Shown one piece after another: positions 1 to 12,600 of a DNA stretch of 64,000 nucleotides. The DNA is taken from the NCBI GenBank assembly GCA_018389105.1, contig JACATO010000991.1, positions 746,001-810,000 on the forward strand. Reading direction: 5' to 3'. The position numbers were made by a program, and so were the translations under genes. The notes under the pieces are model-generated. The model made no database searches and had not been told where the DNA came from. It saw only the letters and a program-made list of their open reading frames with translations. Numbering within the stretch: position 1 is the first letter of the stretch; every line of letters starts with the position of its first letter. Source of the DNA: Nautilus pompilius. Its lineage: Eukaryota; Mollusca; Cephalopoda; Nautilida; Nautilidae.

Positions 1-22
1 CTTTAAGTCAACAGCAGAGCCA

Positions 23-367
23 AGCCGGCCCGGTGGGGCAGGTGGTAGCGGGTTAGCTCCGTAAGGGGACCGTTGCTCCTGTACCGGGTTCGATCCCAGG
101 CTGGGGTCGGAGGAGAGTTGTTGCTGATGATCGCCATAGCGTGAAACAGCTGTACGACATCTCCTTGGTGTCCAACGTGAGAGAGACCTCCCGGGTCCTT
201 AGGGCCCACGGTGTCGGGGGACCGGGCCGTTTGTCGGCTTGACGAACATCTCTCAGTAACGAGGAGGACTCGACAGAGAACGGGCCACTTATCTTTACGG
301 GATGCGATGCCATTGAAAGAACCTCGTTCGGAAGTCCAAACTCGCTCAACAACAACAACAACAACAG
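23..367 (+). mobile_element. tRNA-derived SINE with CAA-repeat tail
   Basis: The 5' part is tRNA-like: a box A-like TGGTAGCGGGTTAG region near 40-56 and a box B match (gggttcgatcc) at 86-96. A GC-richer non-tRNA body follows and the element ends in a (CAA)n tail at 348-365. The 11-bp sequence cagcagagcca flanks it at 12-22 and 368-378 as a target-site duplication. It is GC-richer than its surroundings. The family is not recognised. Confidence 0.75.
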
Positions 368-527
368 CAGCAGAGCCAGTGAGCTATGGATGCACAACAT
401 GCAAATTATAATGACTGTGCTTCTAACTTAGCAATGATATAAACTATATGGCTTAAATTAGTGATAATGTACCATATACCTGTCTTATTTTCCCATGATG
501 CATACACGTAACATCTCCAATCCACAC

Positions 528-626
528 ACACGTTTCACAGCACTGGTCAGATGGCTTCACCAACTTTTCAGAAAGCTTACAGCTGATAGCAGGGCATTCT
601 TCAAAGCTGCACTGTACGGATCCAAG
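528..626 (-). CDS. KCP-like exon 19: second half of VWC21, 3' edge uncertain
   Basis: Starts in phase 0 after acceptor atgattccag and encodes LGSVQC, CPAISC and QCCETC. The 3' edge is unclear: a GTGTGT run at 525-530 could give a donor in phase 0 or phase 1. Reading through reaches another possible donor (cag/gtatat) at 480, or a TAA at 453-455. No polyadenylation signal follows the TAA, so I doubt that it is the true end of the gene. Confidence 0.65.
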
Positions 627-3600
627 CTGGAATCATAAACTACACTTTACTAAACAGACCCTGTTAGATAACACATAAAACATAATTCACTAAAGCAGGA
701 ATGTAAACCGTTGATTATAACTACAGGTAAAATCTCATTTTAACAAAGGGTGTTACAACAAGAATTCAGAAGAGAAAATATTTGTAAGCCCAAGCCAATG
801 GCCCATATTAATAGTGCTATGAAGATTTTGTTAAAACTATAAAAAATTCACTACAATAAACACTTTTTTTATTCCAATCTTCATGTGTGTTAGTCACTTC
901 TTATAATAATTTTAAAAAGTCTATCCCCTGACTGGAGTGTTTGAATTATTTTTCCCATATTCATGAACAAGTACAACTCTGTTTCTAGGCAGCAAAAGTA
1001 GTTGGAGGAATGTACAGTAGTTGGCACATACAAGTCATGGCCAAAATTCTGTCACTTACAGTACGTGTGTACCCAATCTCACAATCACGGCTTATAAGGA
1101 AAACAAAAAAAAACACTGGCAGTTTTCATTGGAAGCAGTAGACTCAAGCTGGTAAAAAGGAAATGTGGCAAAAGAATTCTGCATCACCCTTCTATGCTGA
1201 CCATGTTTTTTTGAAGAATCATGCTAAAATTTAAGAGAAAGTGGCTTTGAAACCAAAACAAAAGAAAATGCATGGTGCAATGTGATGACAGTGATAATGC
1301 TGTTTGCCTGATTTCAAGATGTTTGTGCAAGAAACATACCCAGAGGTGGTCCATCATTCATTCAGCAAAAAAAAAAAATATTAGACTTCAGAAACCTGCT
1401 TAGACATGATGGCTGGCTTAGCAGATTTCACAGACTATGTAATTGCATCAAAATTAAAGAGAATAAAATGCCATTCCAGTGAATAAGGTTAATGAATGCT
1501 GTGGCAGGAGAAATTAAAGAGCTGATTGTTGACTAAACAAACTAGATGATGTTTTTAATGCTGATGCAATATGTTTTATCAGTTGCTTCAAAAACTTATC
1601 ATTGCAGAGGTGGTACAAGGAATCTAAACAACAATTGACTGCACTTTTCTATTAGTGCATCAAAAATCAAAAGATGAGACTGCTAATCATCAGTAAATCA
1701 ACCATGCCATGTTACTTTAAGAATGTGCATTCCCTTCTGTATGATTACTGCACCAACAACGTGAATGAAACAAGCAAAATACAAGATTCTCCACACACGA
1801 TCCCGCATCTACAGAATTTAGTTTTTACCACCATTTTGCAGCCACTCGATCACAGCAGTTTTCTCCGTAAAAGCTATTTATAGAAGCAAACTGTTGAAGT
1901 GAATTCTCCTCAACCTCAACAATCATGAAGGAAAAAAATGGCTCCAAGCAAGTCATTGACTTGACTGCTGGGCTGGAGCATGGTAAGTCAACTAGTGAAA
2001 TACTTTTAAAATATTCAGCAGAACTGTCTGGAGCTGACTTGGCAGAAACCAATGAACTGGATGTAGTAATTGTGGAATCCAGTCACTAGTCACATGTTCC
2101 AAAAAAGTAGATTTTGAAGACTCTGAAGCTGCAGATAACAATTCACTCATTTCTCTCAAGTTAACTGCCACTGAATCTGTTGGGAGATAGTGCAAAGCCT
2201 TTAAAAAAAAAACATGAAGTTATAACATAACCACCAACTGAAATTGGTTTTTTAATGGATATTTAACTAGTGCAACACACTTCATGCAGAGCAGAATTAG
2301 ACTTCTTTTCCAAACAAAATAGAGTGCAGAATTACTGCTGCTGTAGTTTGTTTGGTGGAAGGCTTAGTTAACTTGAATAAAGAATGTTTGTTTCACATTT
2401 ATTTCAAGTAGTTTCAATACAGAACAATAATCTGGATATTTCCTTGAAGTCTGTTATAACAAGATGCCGCTTGTATTTCCATTTCTCCATTTCTTTCAGA
2501 TTAATAATAATAATTTTTATTAACCCTTAAAAATGTAAAGGTTTCTTTTGTGAGCTGAATGCTGGAATTTACCCCATTTTTTCCTTTGGTCAATTTAGAT
2601 ATCTTTATACATGTTAATAATATTTTCTTTACTTTTTCATGGAATTTTGAAGATAAAGTTTTATATTTCAAATGAAAATTAAAGATGGAAAACACTAACT
2701 TTATTGCTTCATCTTCATCATCACAAAACGCCAGTTGTTGTTTATATGGTACCTCACTTGTATGAATTAATAATTCGATAAACAAACTATTTTCATTAAT
2801 TCTAGAACAGCATATAGAGAAATACTGAAGGAGAAAAAACCCCTAAACTGGCTAAGAAAGAAAACTTAATAATGTACAATTACTTGATTGATTACAGATA
2901 TCAAATTTATGTTCAAATGAAATAATCAACAAAAACGTTTACCAAAAATTTGTTCTCGTTTGAATGTGGTTGCTGATTTTTTTTGGAACAACCCACATGA
3001 AAGCAAGAATATCTGTCCACTACTCGAGAACTTGTAAATCAAAGTCCTGTCTGTCTGTCTTCCCTAACAACTTATGTAAGGGTTTGCAATCTACTTTCCA
3101 ACTAACCTGAGATTGATGATACAAAAGTCTCTACCTATTAGAAAATAAACTGGCATTTAACAGAATGTTTACAAATTATAATTAATCAAAGTAAATGACA
3201 CCAATCAACTTTCATGGAAAAAAGAAAAAAAATTGAAGGTTTTAATAGGTGCCAAAATCAAAGAACCAAAGATAACAGTAATGGACATCAAGGTTGGTCA
3301 CAGAGAATATTTCAAAAGTTTAAAACAATTTTTACTCAAAACTTCACACTTTATCTCTTAGAAACTTTAAAAAAAAAGTTTTAATCTACCAAATAAATAC
3401 AAAATTGACATACTACGTGTAAAAATATTAGCAGGGTTGTTGTACCTTTCCTTCTATTTAAAAACTTACTTGATGACAAAAGATAGCCTCAAGAACTTAC
3501 CAAACACTGACAGCTGACACAAGGATTGCTGGAATCCTTCCAGATATCACCTTCATTGAAATATTGGTCCTCTACGGCAAAATAGCATGCTTAAACAGCG

Positions 3601-6600
3601 AAAAAAATATTTCTTAATGCTTTTCATCAGCAATATTCAATGAAAATAAATCCTCGTAATTTCTAAGTCATTTTTAAAAATATAAATATTCATTTGTTTA
3701 AAAATAAATTATGTATAAAAGTATAACTAGTACAAGAATAAACCACAAGAGGTATAGCAAGTAATTTTCCATTAAACTTTCTCCGATAAGTAAGTAGTTT
3801 TTAGTTAAGGAAACAAATCATCAAACTGTATAGTAGTTATCATAAATTATATCATTCAAACTAGATGAGAAAACTAAATACCTGGAGAACATCCACTGTT
3901 TTGAGGAATACGGGTGAGAGAAGTTGTCTCAAGAAATCAGACGTAGTAATGATATTATTATACTTAACCCAAAATGAACAAAGCCTCCATATACCTAAAG
4001 TTTTTGAAACTTCTAATTAAATAGAATTAAATATAATTTATTTCATAATTACATTAGATAGCATTTTAAATTGTCAAACAGAGCAATTATACAGTTTGTT
4101 GTCCTTTTCCCAATGAATGTTAAAACAGGCAGAGTATTAAAGATATTTTCAAATGAGAAAATTAACAAAAAGAAAAAAAACTGGGAAAAATAATATATAT
4201 ATATAAAAGAATAGTGGTTTTCCAAGAAACTTCACGCCTCATCAATCCAACGTTAAGTACAGCATGACAGCACTCCTACCTGGGCATTGTGCACAGCATC
4301 TGTCAGGTGGAGTCTTCTGTTGAGACACTGGACAGCTGAGTGGTGGACAAACATCTTTCATACAGACCCACTGGAAAGATTTCTGACAAGATACATTAAT
4401 GTATAGTTATGTGCAAAATAAATTTTTCTAAAATAATCTGAGATAATCTACTCCCAATTTTGTAACTAATATTTTATGAATAGTAAGAACAATTTTGCTG
4501 AAAAGAGAAAAATCAAATAACTTAAGCAACTGTTATATTCCTCATTAGAAAAAGTTTGTAACTATTACCAAACAAAAACACGGTTGTAAAATTGATAAAA
4601 AGATTTCCTTTATTAGTAAATTAAAGTACATTTTCACTTTTTTTTTTGACTCTCAACAATCTAGACAAACTTTCCAGGATGTATGCTTCAAGTTGTAACT
4701 CTCATTAACTTGGAATATCTCTTGACAACTGAATTGACAATTTTTTTAATCTTTTTATTTTAAAATCACAGTACCTTGCATTCACAAAAGAAGCAGGGAT
4801 CTTCTGGACGTGGTCTGGTTATCTCTCCAAACGTTTCTTGTGTGCAGCTTGTTCCCACTAATTTAAAATAATAAATATTTAATTGATTTTTTTCTCTTTT
4901 TTTGGTAAAATTCACATTTACAGTCAATATTAGAAAGCAGTATTACCAAAGAAATTCCGAGTTATGTTTCTCACATGAAAAACATCAATATTTAACTCAA
5001 AACCACTCATCAAATTTCTCTTCAGCAAGTACTTTTAAAATCACACCCTCAATTTTTTTTTTAAAATAGGAAAGCGAAAATATAACCATATACTGTTCTA
5101 TCTAGGATTACAGAGTCTACAGACAAAATTCTTTTTATTTTATTACTACTAATTTTAGAAATTGGTTATTTTTTAACATCATTTTGTCCATTGCTGATAT
5201 ATTCCTATAAATTTCAATGACTTTTCGGGTTGCAATGAACTACAGATTAATTAAAATTTACATTCATTGCTGCTACATATTTGGTTGGAATGAGCACATA
5301 ATGCATAATACTGCTAATGAAACGAAGCTTTTCATAACTGGATGATTTTTAAAAACTTTAAAGAATTTTAAAAAATTGCAGAATTCTAAAAGTCTGCGGT
5401 GATTTTAGCACAATCTGTAGACATACAATGTGCATGGTATACATATGACATTCATTCTTGAGGAGTGAATGTTAATATACAAAAAAATACCTGTAATCTT
5501 AGTGTGTCCATCTTTTATTGGCTGCTCTACAGATATTAATGATAATAGTGGTTTAGAGCAGAGACTAAATATGACTTTAGAAGGTGAAAAGACAGTAAAT
5601 ATTCATCACGGGTACAATGTGCATCTGATGAAAAGGTGAATAATTTTGCTGGCACACACCATGCTGCTCGTGTTTGACAGGTTTAGTTCATGTACACATA
5701 AACACTGCTAGACTAGAATTCTGGATGATTTTCAAATGGCCTTCATTTGTTTCCACATAACCAGCCAGGTTTAAATTAGGCAATGTTTTATTAATATTTA
5801 CAGACTAATGAAATTTAGTTTTTTAAAAAAAGGAAAACAGAAAAATGTTTTTTTTTTTCTGTAGGAAAGAGATGTACTTGTTTGTTTTCCTTGTGCAGGA
5901 TACTGTTTTTTTAAAGTTTATCCAGAGTCTGATGGTCTATGCTGGCTGATTAAAAATAGTGGTAAATATTCAACAATAGCTCCAAACCAAACAGCAAGCT
6001 ACAATACTTGTAAAAAAAGAATTGAGTGAGTTTTTTTTTTTTAAAAAAAATTGCCTTAGATCATTTGTTTGCATGTCACAGTTAGCAGTTTTTACTTTCT
6101 GCAATATAAATTGAATTTTACCTTTAATTCTCTAAACATTTTTCTTTAAAATTTGGATTATTGAACTTTGTGCTACGAGTCATTTTATGCCTTCATAATG
6201 TTTTAAAATAAGTAGGTATATTCTGTGCGGCAATCTTTGAAATTGTGTGAATGTTTGTTCATATTAAATATCACATTTTCTGAGCAGGAAAGAGTAAAAT
6301 AAACTTTCTGGAAACTAAGACCAGTCAATTGCACTTAATGTGTAAATGTATTAGAATAGAGTTATTGTTTGAAACACTTATTAATTATCTAACATAATAA
6401 AGCACTGCACTGTCCAGTGTTGTAAAATCACTCAAAAACTTTGCACCTCTACAGTCTTGGCCATAAATTCTATATCCCCTAGCTGCAACAACACAATTTT
6501 AAAATTATGCTTGTAGCTTGGCACTGCATTTATGAACCCTTCTAAATGTCTACTTCTGAATACTTCTAATTGAGTCGCACTTGCTGTGATCTATAGAGTC

Positions 6601-9600
6601 TCTTTGGAAACTATGTATTTGCAAGTTGAATTTCAAATTTTCACATTTATCAATTTTGGTCATTTACTGATTAAATATATGGTAAACTACAAAGTGGTAT
6701 GCACTTCAATAACATTGTTATGTAAACTCAACATGTTTAATTCAACTTTATGTAATTGAGGCGATGCACATTTTTGGCCACGGCTGTACTTTCATATAGA
6801 AATCTAAATTTAATAGTAACTGAGACCTTTTGGTCAAGACTTTCACAGAACTTAGAATATCAATTGCAGGGGAGGTGATTTAATGCTGTAAAGTTTATTT
6901 TGAATTTAGGATTAGTAAAAAGGCATTTTCAAAAGTCTGTTACTTACCTGGTAGTAATACAACATCTAAGTTACTAGGATGAAAGCAAACAACCAACCCT
7001 CACAAACATGCAAACTTACAGCCTGGACATGACGGGCAGCACTCTCCAGATTTAGGAGGCAAAAGTTGTTCGCTTGGACAGGTGGAAGCATCAGGACATG
7101 CTTGGTATAAACACTGGAGGTGACCATGCTAACAAAACAACCAAGAACTATATAACACAATCAGCACAAAAAACAACTTCAAATTGTAATAGGCAATTTA
7201 GGAAAGCTATTAATTAGTAATTCATTTTCTAAATTTAAAATTTTCAGATTTTTTTCATTCAAACAGAAAATGTCTCAATTTATTTTTCATTTAGTGTGGT
7301 TTTTTTTCTTTCTAGAATGAATCTTGACATTATAGAGTTTATTTTTATTATCATAAATTTTTATTTGCATTCTTAAAACTTCCTCTTTTCCTTAGAAGAG
7401 TTCTTCTCACTACTAAGTAGAGAGTTGCTAACGATTAAGGATAATAAAAATAATAATTTAATTGTAAATTTAAGATAAAACAAGCAATAAAAAACCTTTA
7501 ATCTAATGATTCTTCAAATGTTTACGCCTGAAGGAATATGTGAAACTGCAGGCCAAAGATCAAATTAATTCTGTTGTCCTCACAGTCAGTCCAGTTAAAG
7601 CCATTAAGTAGAAGGTGGAGTCAGCAAAGCAAGTAATAACAATGCAGATGGGAAAAGAGACTCCAACACTTCAGTAAATCTGCAGCTGGCTGGTACTACA
7701 GCTGGGCAAAGGAGATTCAGTGATTATTCCAAATCTCCAATTAAATTTTGTTAGAAAAGATTCTGATAAAATGAAATTAATATAGATTGTTTCCTACTAA
7801 ACTTAACATTGCTTGGATGTGTCTGACATTTTATTTTTTTTTCTTATTCACACACAATTTCCTGATCAAGGAAAAAAAAAAATTATTTAAGAACATCAGA
7901 TGTAGGCCCTCTGATTAGATTTCCCAGTACTGCACTCGTCACAGCTTATAAAGCTGCCACATTTCTTTTACCAGAATATTCTTGTACTTACATCACAGAT
8001 GCAGATCTCACAGGGGTCCCCATTTGGACTGAAACTCTCACCATCACTTACTGATTTTCCATTCAACTGACAGGCTGCGAACGAAACAAACAGACAAGGA
8101 CATGAAGGAGAACGGTGTCTGTATGCAGGGTGACGTAGCAGCGCTGCCATCTCCAGCTGTTACTATAGCGCGACCTTTAAATAGTGCAAGAGCATACTTT
8201 TAAACCATCACCTGCCGTCTGTTTACGTGCAGCAAAGGTAATATCCCCAAAAGCAAAACTCAGGACAGCTGCTGACACCTGCTGACAGCCAGGAAAAGCG
8301 TTTTAGAAGACAGGGTGGGAGAGGTTCTGTCAACAGTAAGCCAAACCTTTCCAAGGGATCTATATACCTTTGTTGGGCTGACTGGAGACAGGGGGTCTGA
8401 ACCTCGTAGACCAGGTACCTCAGACAGGTTCTCAAACTGTCGCTCTAACGGTGAAATACATCATCAAAAACAGGGGGTGGGGGTGTTTGTTTTGTTTTAA
8501 ACTTAAATTCTCCTTTGTTCAATTTTTAAGGGTTCATTATTGGACCATTTACCCATTCGTAATATCGTTAAATACCTACCTACCAGACAAACAGGAAAAC
8601 CCATTCAGGGGGCAGATATCCCCCACCTACCAACGGTTCATGGGTACAGGCCTCCCATCCCTCCTCCCCACCCCCACACACACGACCCAGCCCTGCACAC
8701 AACAGTAATCCAGACGTTTCTCGATGATATAATACACTGGCACTCACTCCCCCCCCCCTGCTCTTCCAGGGAGCTCGGAACATAAGGGGCTCTTCATTTC
8801 AGCTCAGACCAGTAACGTGGAATCGAGAGAATCCCAGACTTTAGGATCTGATCTAATAACCGTTTATTACTATTTCTGTTAACTCTGGCGTCGGTTTACG
8901 GCGAAAACACCAAGAGTTTGATCGTTTGTGGGGTGGTGGTAATTAACTTTTGGTAGCCAGTGTAGTTCTGTGCCGTAGTACTACGGAGGGATGTTCAGGT
9001 GAAGCCTGGCCGAAATGGCATCGCCGCAATGGGTATCTGGCCAGGCTTCACCTGAACGTCCCTCCGTAGTAGTATTTATTAGCGATGAACCTAGCAATAT
9101 TTCCTTAGGTCCCGAACAGTTTCGGTAAACAGATACAAAGGTAGGAGAAACTCTCTCTCCCCCCCCCACCACCATAGAACTAAATGTTACAAATCACCCG
9201 TCTGTCTTAATTACAGGGAAAACCTACTAAGGAATGACAAGCAAAACAATAATATGGGTATGCAGAGGTTTTTTTTTTTGTACCTTTAGCTTTTCAACGG
9301 AAGCAGAGCGTTCTAAGCTAACTTTCCATCAATTAACTGTACAGACGGATCATCTATATCAGCGAAAGACCCCCCCACGACACACAGACAGTCAGTCCCC
9401 TAGTTCCCGCCGGACTCCATCCCACTCAGTCGGATAGGACAGCAGAACTTCTCTGAAAGTCGGGCCGTCTGATCCTGGCGGGATTCATCTTAATTTACAG
9501 CGCTGCCAGGTCGGTTTTACCTCGCAGAAAATGATCAGGCGTCGTCCACTTGGTGAGCGTCTCTCTGTCTCTACCGGCTGCTATCGCTGTGGGGGTTTCC

Positions 9601-12600
9601 TCTTACAAATCAGGGCTTGCAGTTTGTGTGTGTGTGTGTGTGGAGGGTGTGTGGGACGTCCAGGGGGAGATAACAGCCAAAAAAGACGAGAATTCTCTGA
9701 TATTTTTTCTTCCCGTAGAACATTTACCGATAAGATAATGAATTTTCATTTGCTAAAATGTAAATATCGTTTTAATAAAATAAAATTTGTTATTATCAAC
9801 AAACACATATAAGGTGGACAACTTATTCTTTCCTTAACCTGCACTTCTGGACTTTTATCAATGTATAATCATTCGGCATTTTGACTAAGAAACAGGATTA
9901 TATTAGAGGCTTGACTTTTTTTTACTAAAAATATACATCCATTGCCTGAAGGTATGAGAGAGGGAGAGAAGTTACAGCAAATATTTATTTATTTATTAAA
10001 TTAACACTGTGTAATATTTATTAGCCTTGGTTTTTGGCAGAAATTTCAGGTCTTCTCTCAAAGGCTCAATAAAAAGGGTTCACTCTAAAGTACCAAAGTG
10101 GAATGCTATTTCCGATTAAAAAACAAATTGTTTTTCAAGCAAAATAAAAACTGTAAAATTCTTCACGCAAATATCATAATGTAGGAAATAACTAGTGTTT
10201 GATAAAACTGATGGAATTAATGGTAACTATTTCTAAAAACTGAATGTACGCAATGTGCAAAGGGAGACTTGGGTAGTATGGGTAATTTGGAAACACAATC
10301 CCTGGGTACTGTGGTGTAAAATCTTCAGAAGAGTAAAAATGTAGGTGCAGACAATTCCAAAATGAGTATTTCATACGTGGGGACTGTACATGCGAAAATT
10401 ATGGTGATGAAACTAGAAGTTGTTGAAATTAATGGCATTTACTTTGTCATGTACAGAAGTGATAACTGATGGAGAATAAATCACATGAGGTATGTGCAAA
10501 AATCGAATGTTTAGATATCACTGATTTCTGCTATTGCATTGTCCAAGGCAAATGTGAAAGATGCAGGAAATAGTCCGTTAATAAAGTATGGTGGCAATGT
10601 ACTTATTTGTAGCAGCTACAATGACAAATGTGTACGATGGCAGCCAGCTTTACATTTGAAAGTTACCTTTCTTTGTATGGCAGTGTTTACCATTCTGTAA
10701 ACTCTACCTAAAATGAAACCGCTGTCATCAGGCTGTTTTGACCGATTTGTTTCCATCACAGTCTGCTGGAACAATCTTTCATTCTGACCACAAGTTTGTG
10801 CATAAATGACAGACATTTGGCATTTCATAAATTTTAACAACTTGCTGCTTCATGGAGTCCCAAGGAAAGTAAATGAAAAATCTCTAAGCCTCAACTTTCA
10901 GCTTAAATTTCCCAAAAAGAGAAGTAGCACAGAACAAGTCATCCTACAAGTTAAATATTAAAAAGAAATAAAAAACAACTTCTATACTTCTATATATTTT
11001 ATTTGCACAGAGTAAATTTTCTAAAAGATAAAATTGTTACTAGCTTTAATTGTATTTTTAAAATAGTTTAAAACAGATTTTGACAACTCTACCACTGTAT
11101 TATCAAATTGCACAAACTATGATCTCAAAAAAGAACAAGGGTGACTTCTAGGACATCTAGACCCTAAAAAATACCATCAAAACACCCGAGTTAAAAAATA
11201 AAATGATAATAAATGTATATATTAATCATGGAAATGTTCCAAAAATTAGTTTTACAATAATTTGTTTAAGCAAGCTGATGCACATACGGAGGTGTATACT
11301 GCAAGCTGAAAATTAAAATATTACAGATAAACTACCTGAAAAACAATGTAAAGTCCTAATCAGTCCTAAAAGGCAGTCCTAAAAGGGTTAATTAAAATAA
11401 CATAATAAAAGTCAAACAAAAATATGGAACCAAAATAAGGTAATAATCAAAGTAATCCAGGATAACTTCACGGTAATTGGCCACAGATCAAGAATTTCAA
11501 AAAACAAACAATGCTTTACCACAACCACAAACAATTCTGGTGGCAGATTCTGCTAACGGTCAGCAAACCAAGATCAAAGCCAAACATAAACAAGAACGAT
11601 CCCTTCTATAGTCAGGGTGTAAACAAAGCTGAGAGCCATGGCATCAAAACATAATACTCACCACCAAAATAAACAAAACACTGACACAAAACCCTAAGGA
11701 ACCAGTATAGATTTTTCATGCATAGAATACAATTTACGAAGGCTCTCATCATAAGGTGTTACATACTTTAAAATCAGCCATTGACACCAGTAACCAGCAC
11801 AAAAAGCAGACTGACACATAACTATTATTCATGCATAAAGGTAAGTAGTGGGTCCCCAGAGGTGACCAAAAAAGAGACACTAAAAAAATGCTGAAAGCAG
11901 ACAACAATAAATCAAGATCATTAAAGAAATATTTCACTTACTTGCATAATTAGAAGGGAATTAATTCTTTACTGTAATTAATTAATATTTAAATTAATAC
12001 ATTCTCAAGAATAGTAATAATAAACTCCAGAACAATGATACAATTGCATCAAGTTAAAGATCAAACAGAGTCTGATTTATTTACACTACTGGAGCTCTGA
12101 TGTAAGTTAGATGATTTATATTGAACACCACATTAATTTCTATTTAAAGTTGAGCAGCAAAATAGATGGCATCATGAGATCCATGCATAAAATACAGAAG
12201 TCAGTACTCACTTGGACACACTGGACAGCACTGGCCTGGCACTTGGACTGCATTGGAACACAGTGAAGAACACACAGTCATTGTACAAGATACAATGCCA
12301 CCATGACACATACATAATATACACGGGTCTTCCTGCAAAAACCACACTGCTTTATCTTCATACTGTAGCCCCATGTATGAACATCCTAAAATTAAAAAAA
12401 GAAAATATCAGTCTAAAATGAATGTTCATCTTTAAATAGAAAACAGTTTATTATGCCAATCTGACTTCATTACACACAAAAAAGAAAGAAAGACAAGAAG
12501 AAAAATTTTCATCTAGTATGACATGCCAAGATGATAAACAAGCCACTCTCGGTAGATAGAGCAGCAATGCATAACATCTACAGTTTCTAACTGCATGACC

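Larger units (their letters stand above)
8075..12211. other. Intron 13
   Basis: The 8.1-9.7 kb part is richer in CpG and carries the hairpin described separately. The remainder (9.8-12.2 kb) is AT-rich with no recognised gene or element. Confidence 0.5.

Noticed and set aside
3-400. Minus-strand open frames over the first 400 bp
   Set aside because: They lie within the SINE; the Leu run is the reverse of the CAA tail.
3545-3575. Alternative acceptor gccgtag inside exon 18
   Set aside because: It would remove the first cysteine of VWC21; the earlier AAG acceptor keeps the module and the frame.
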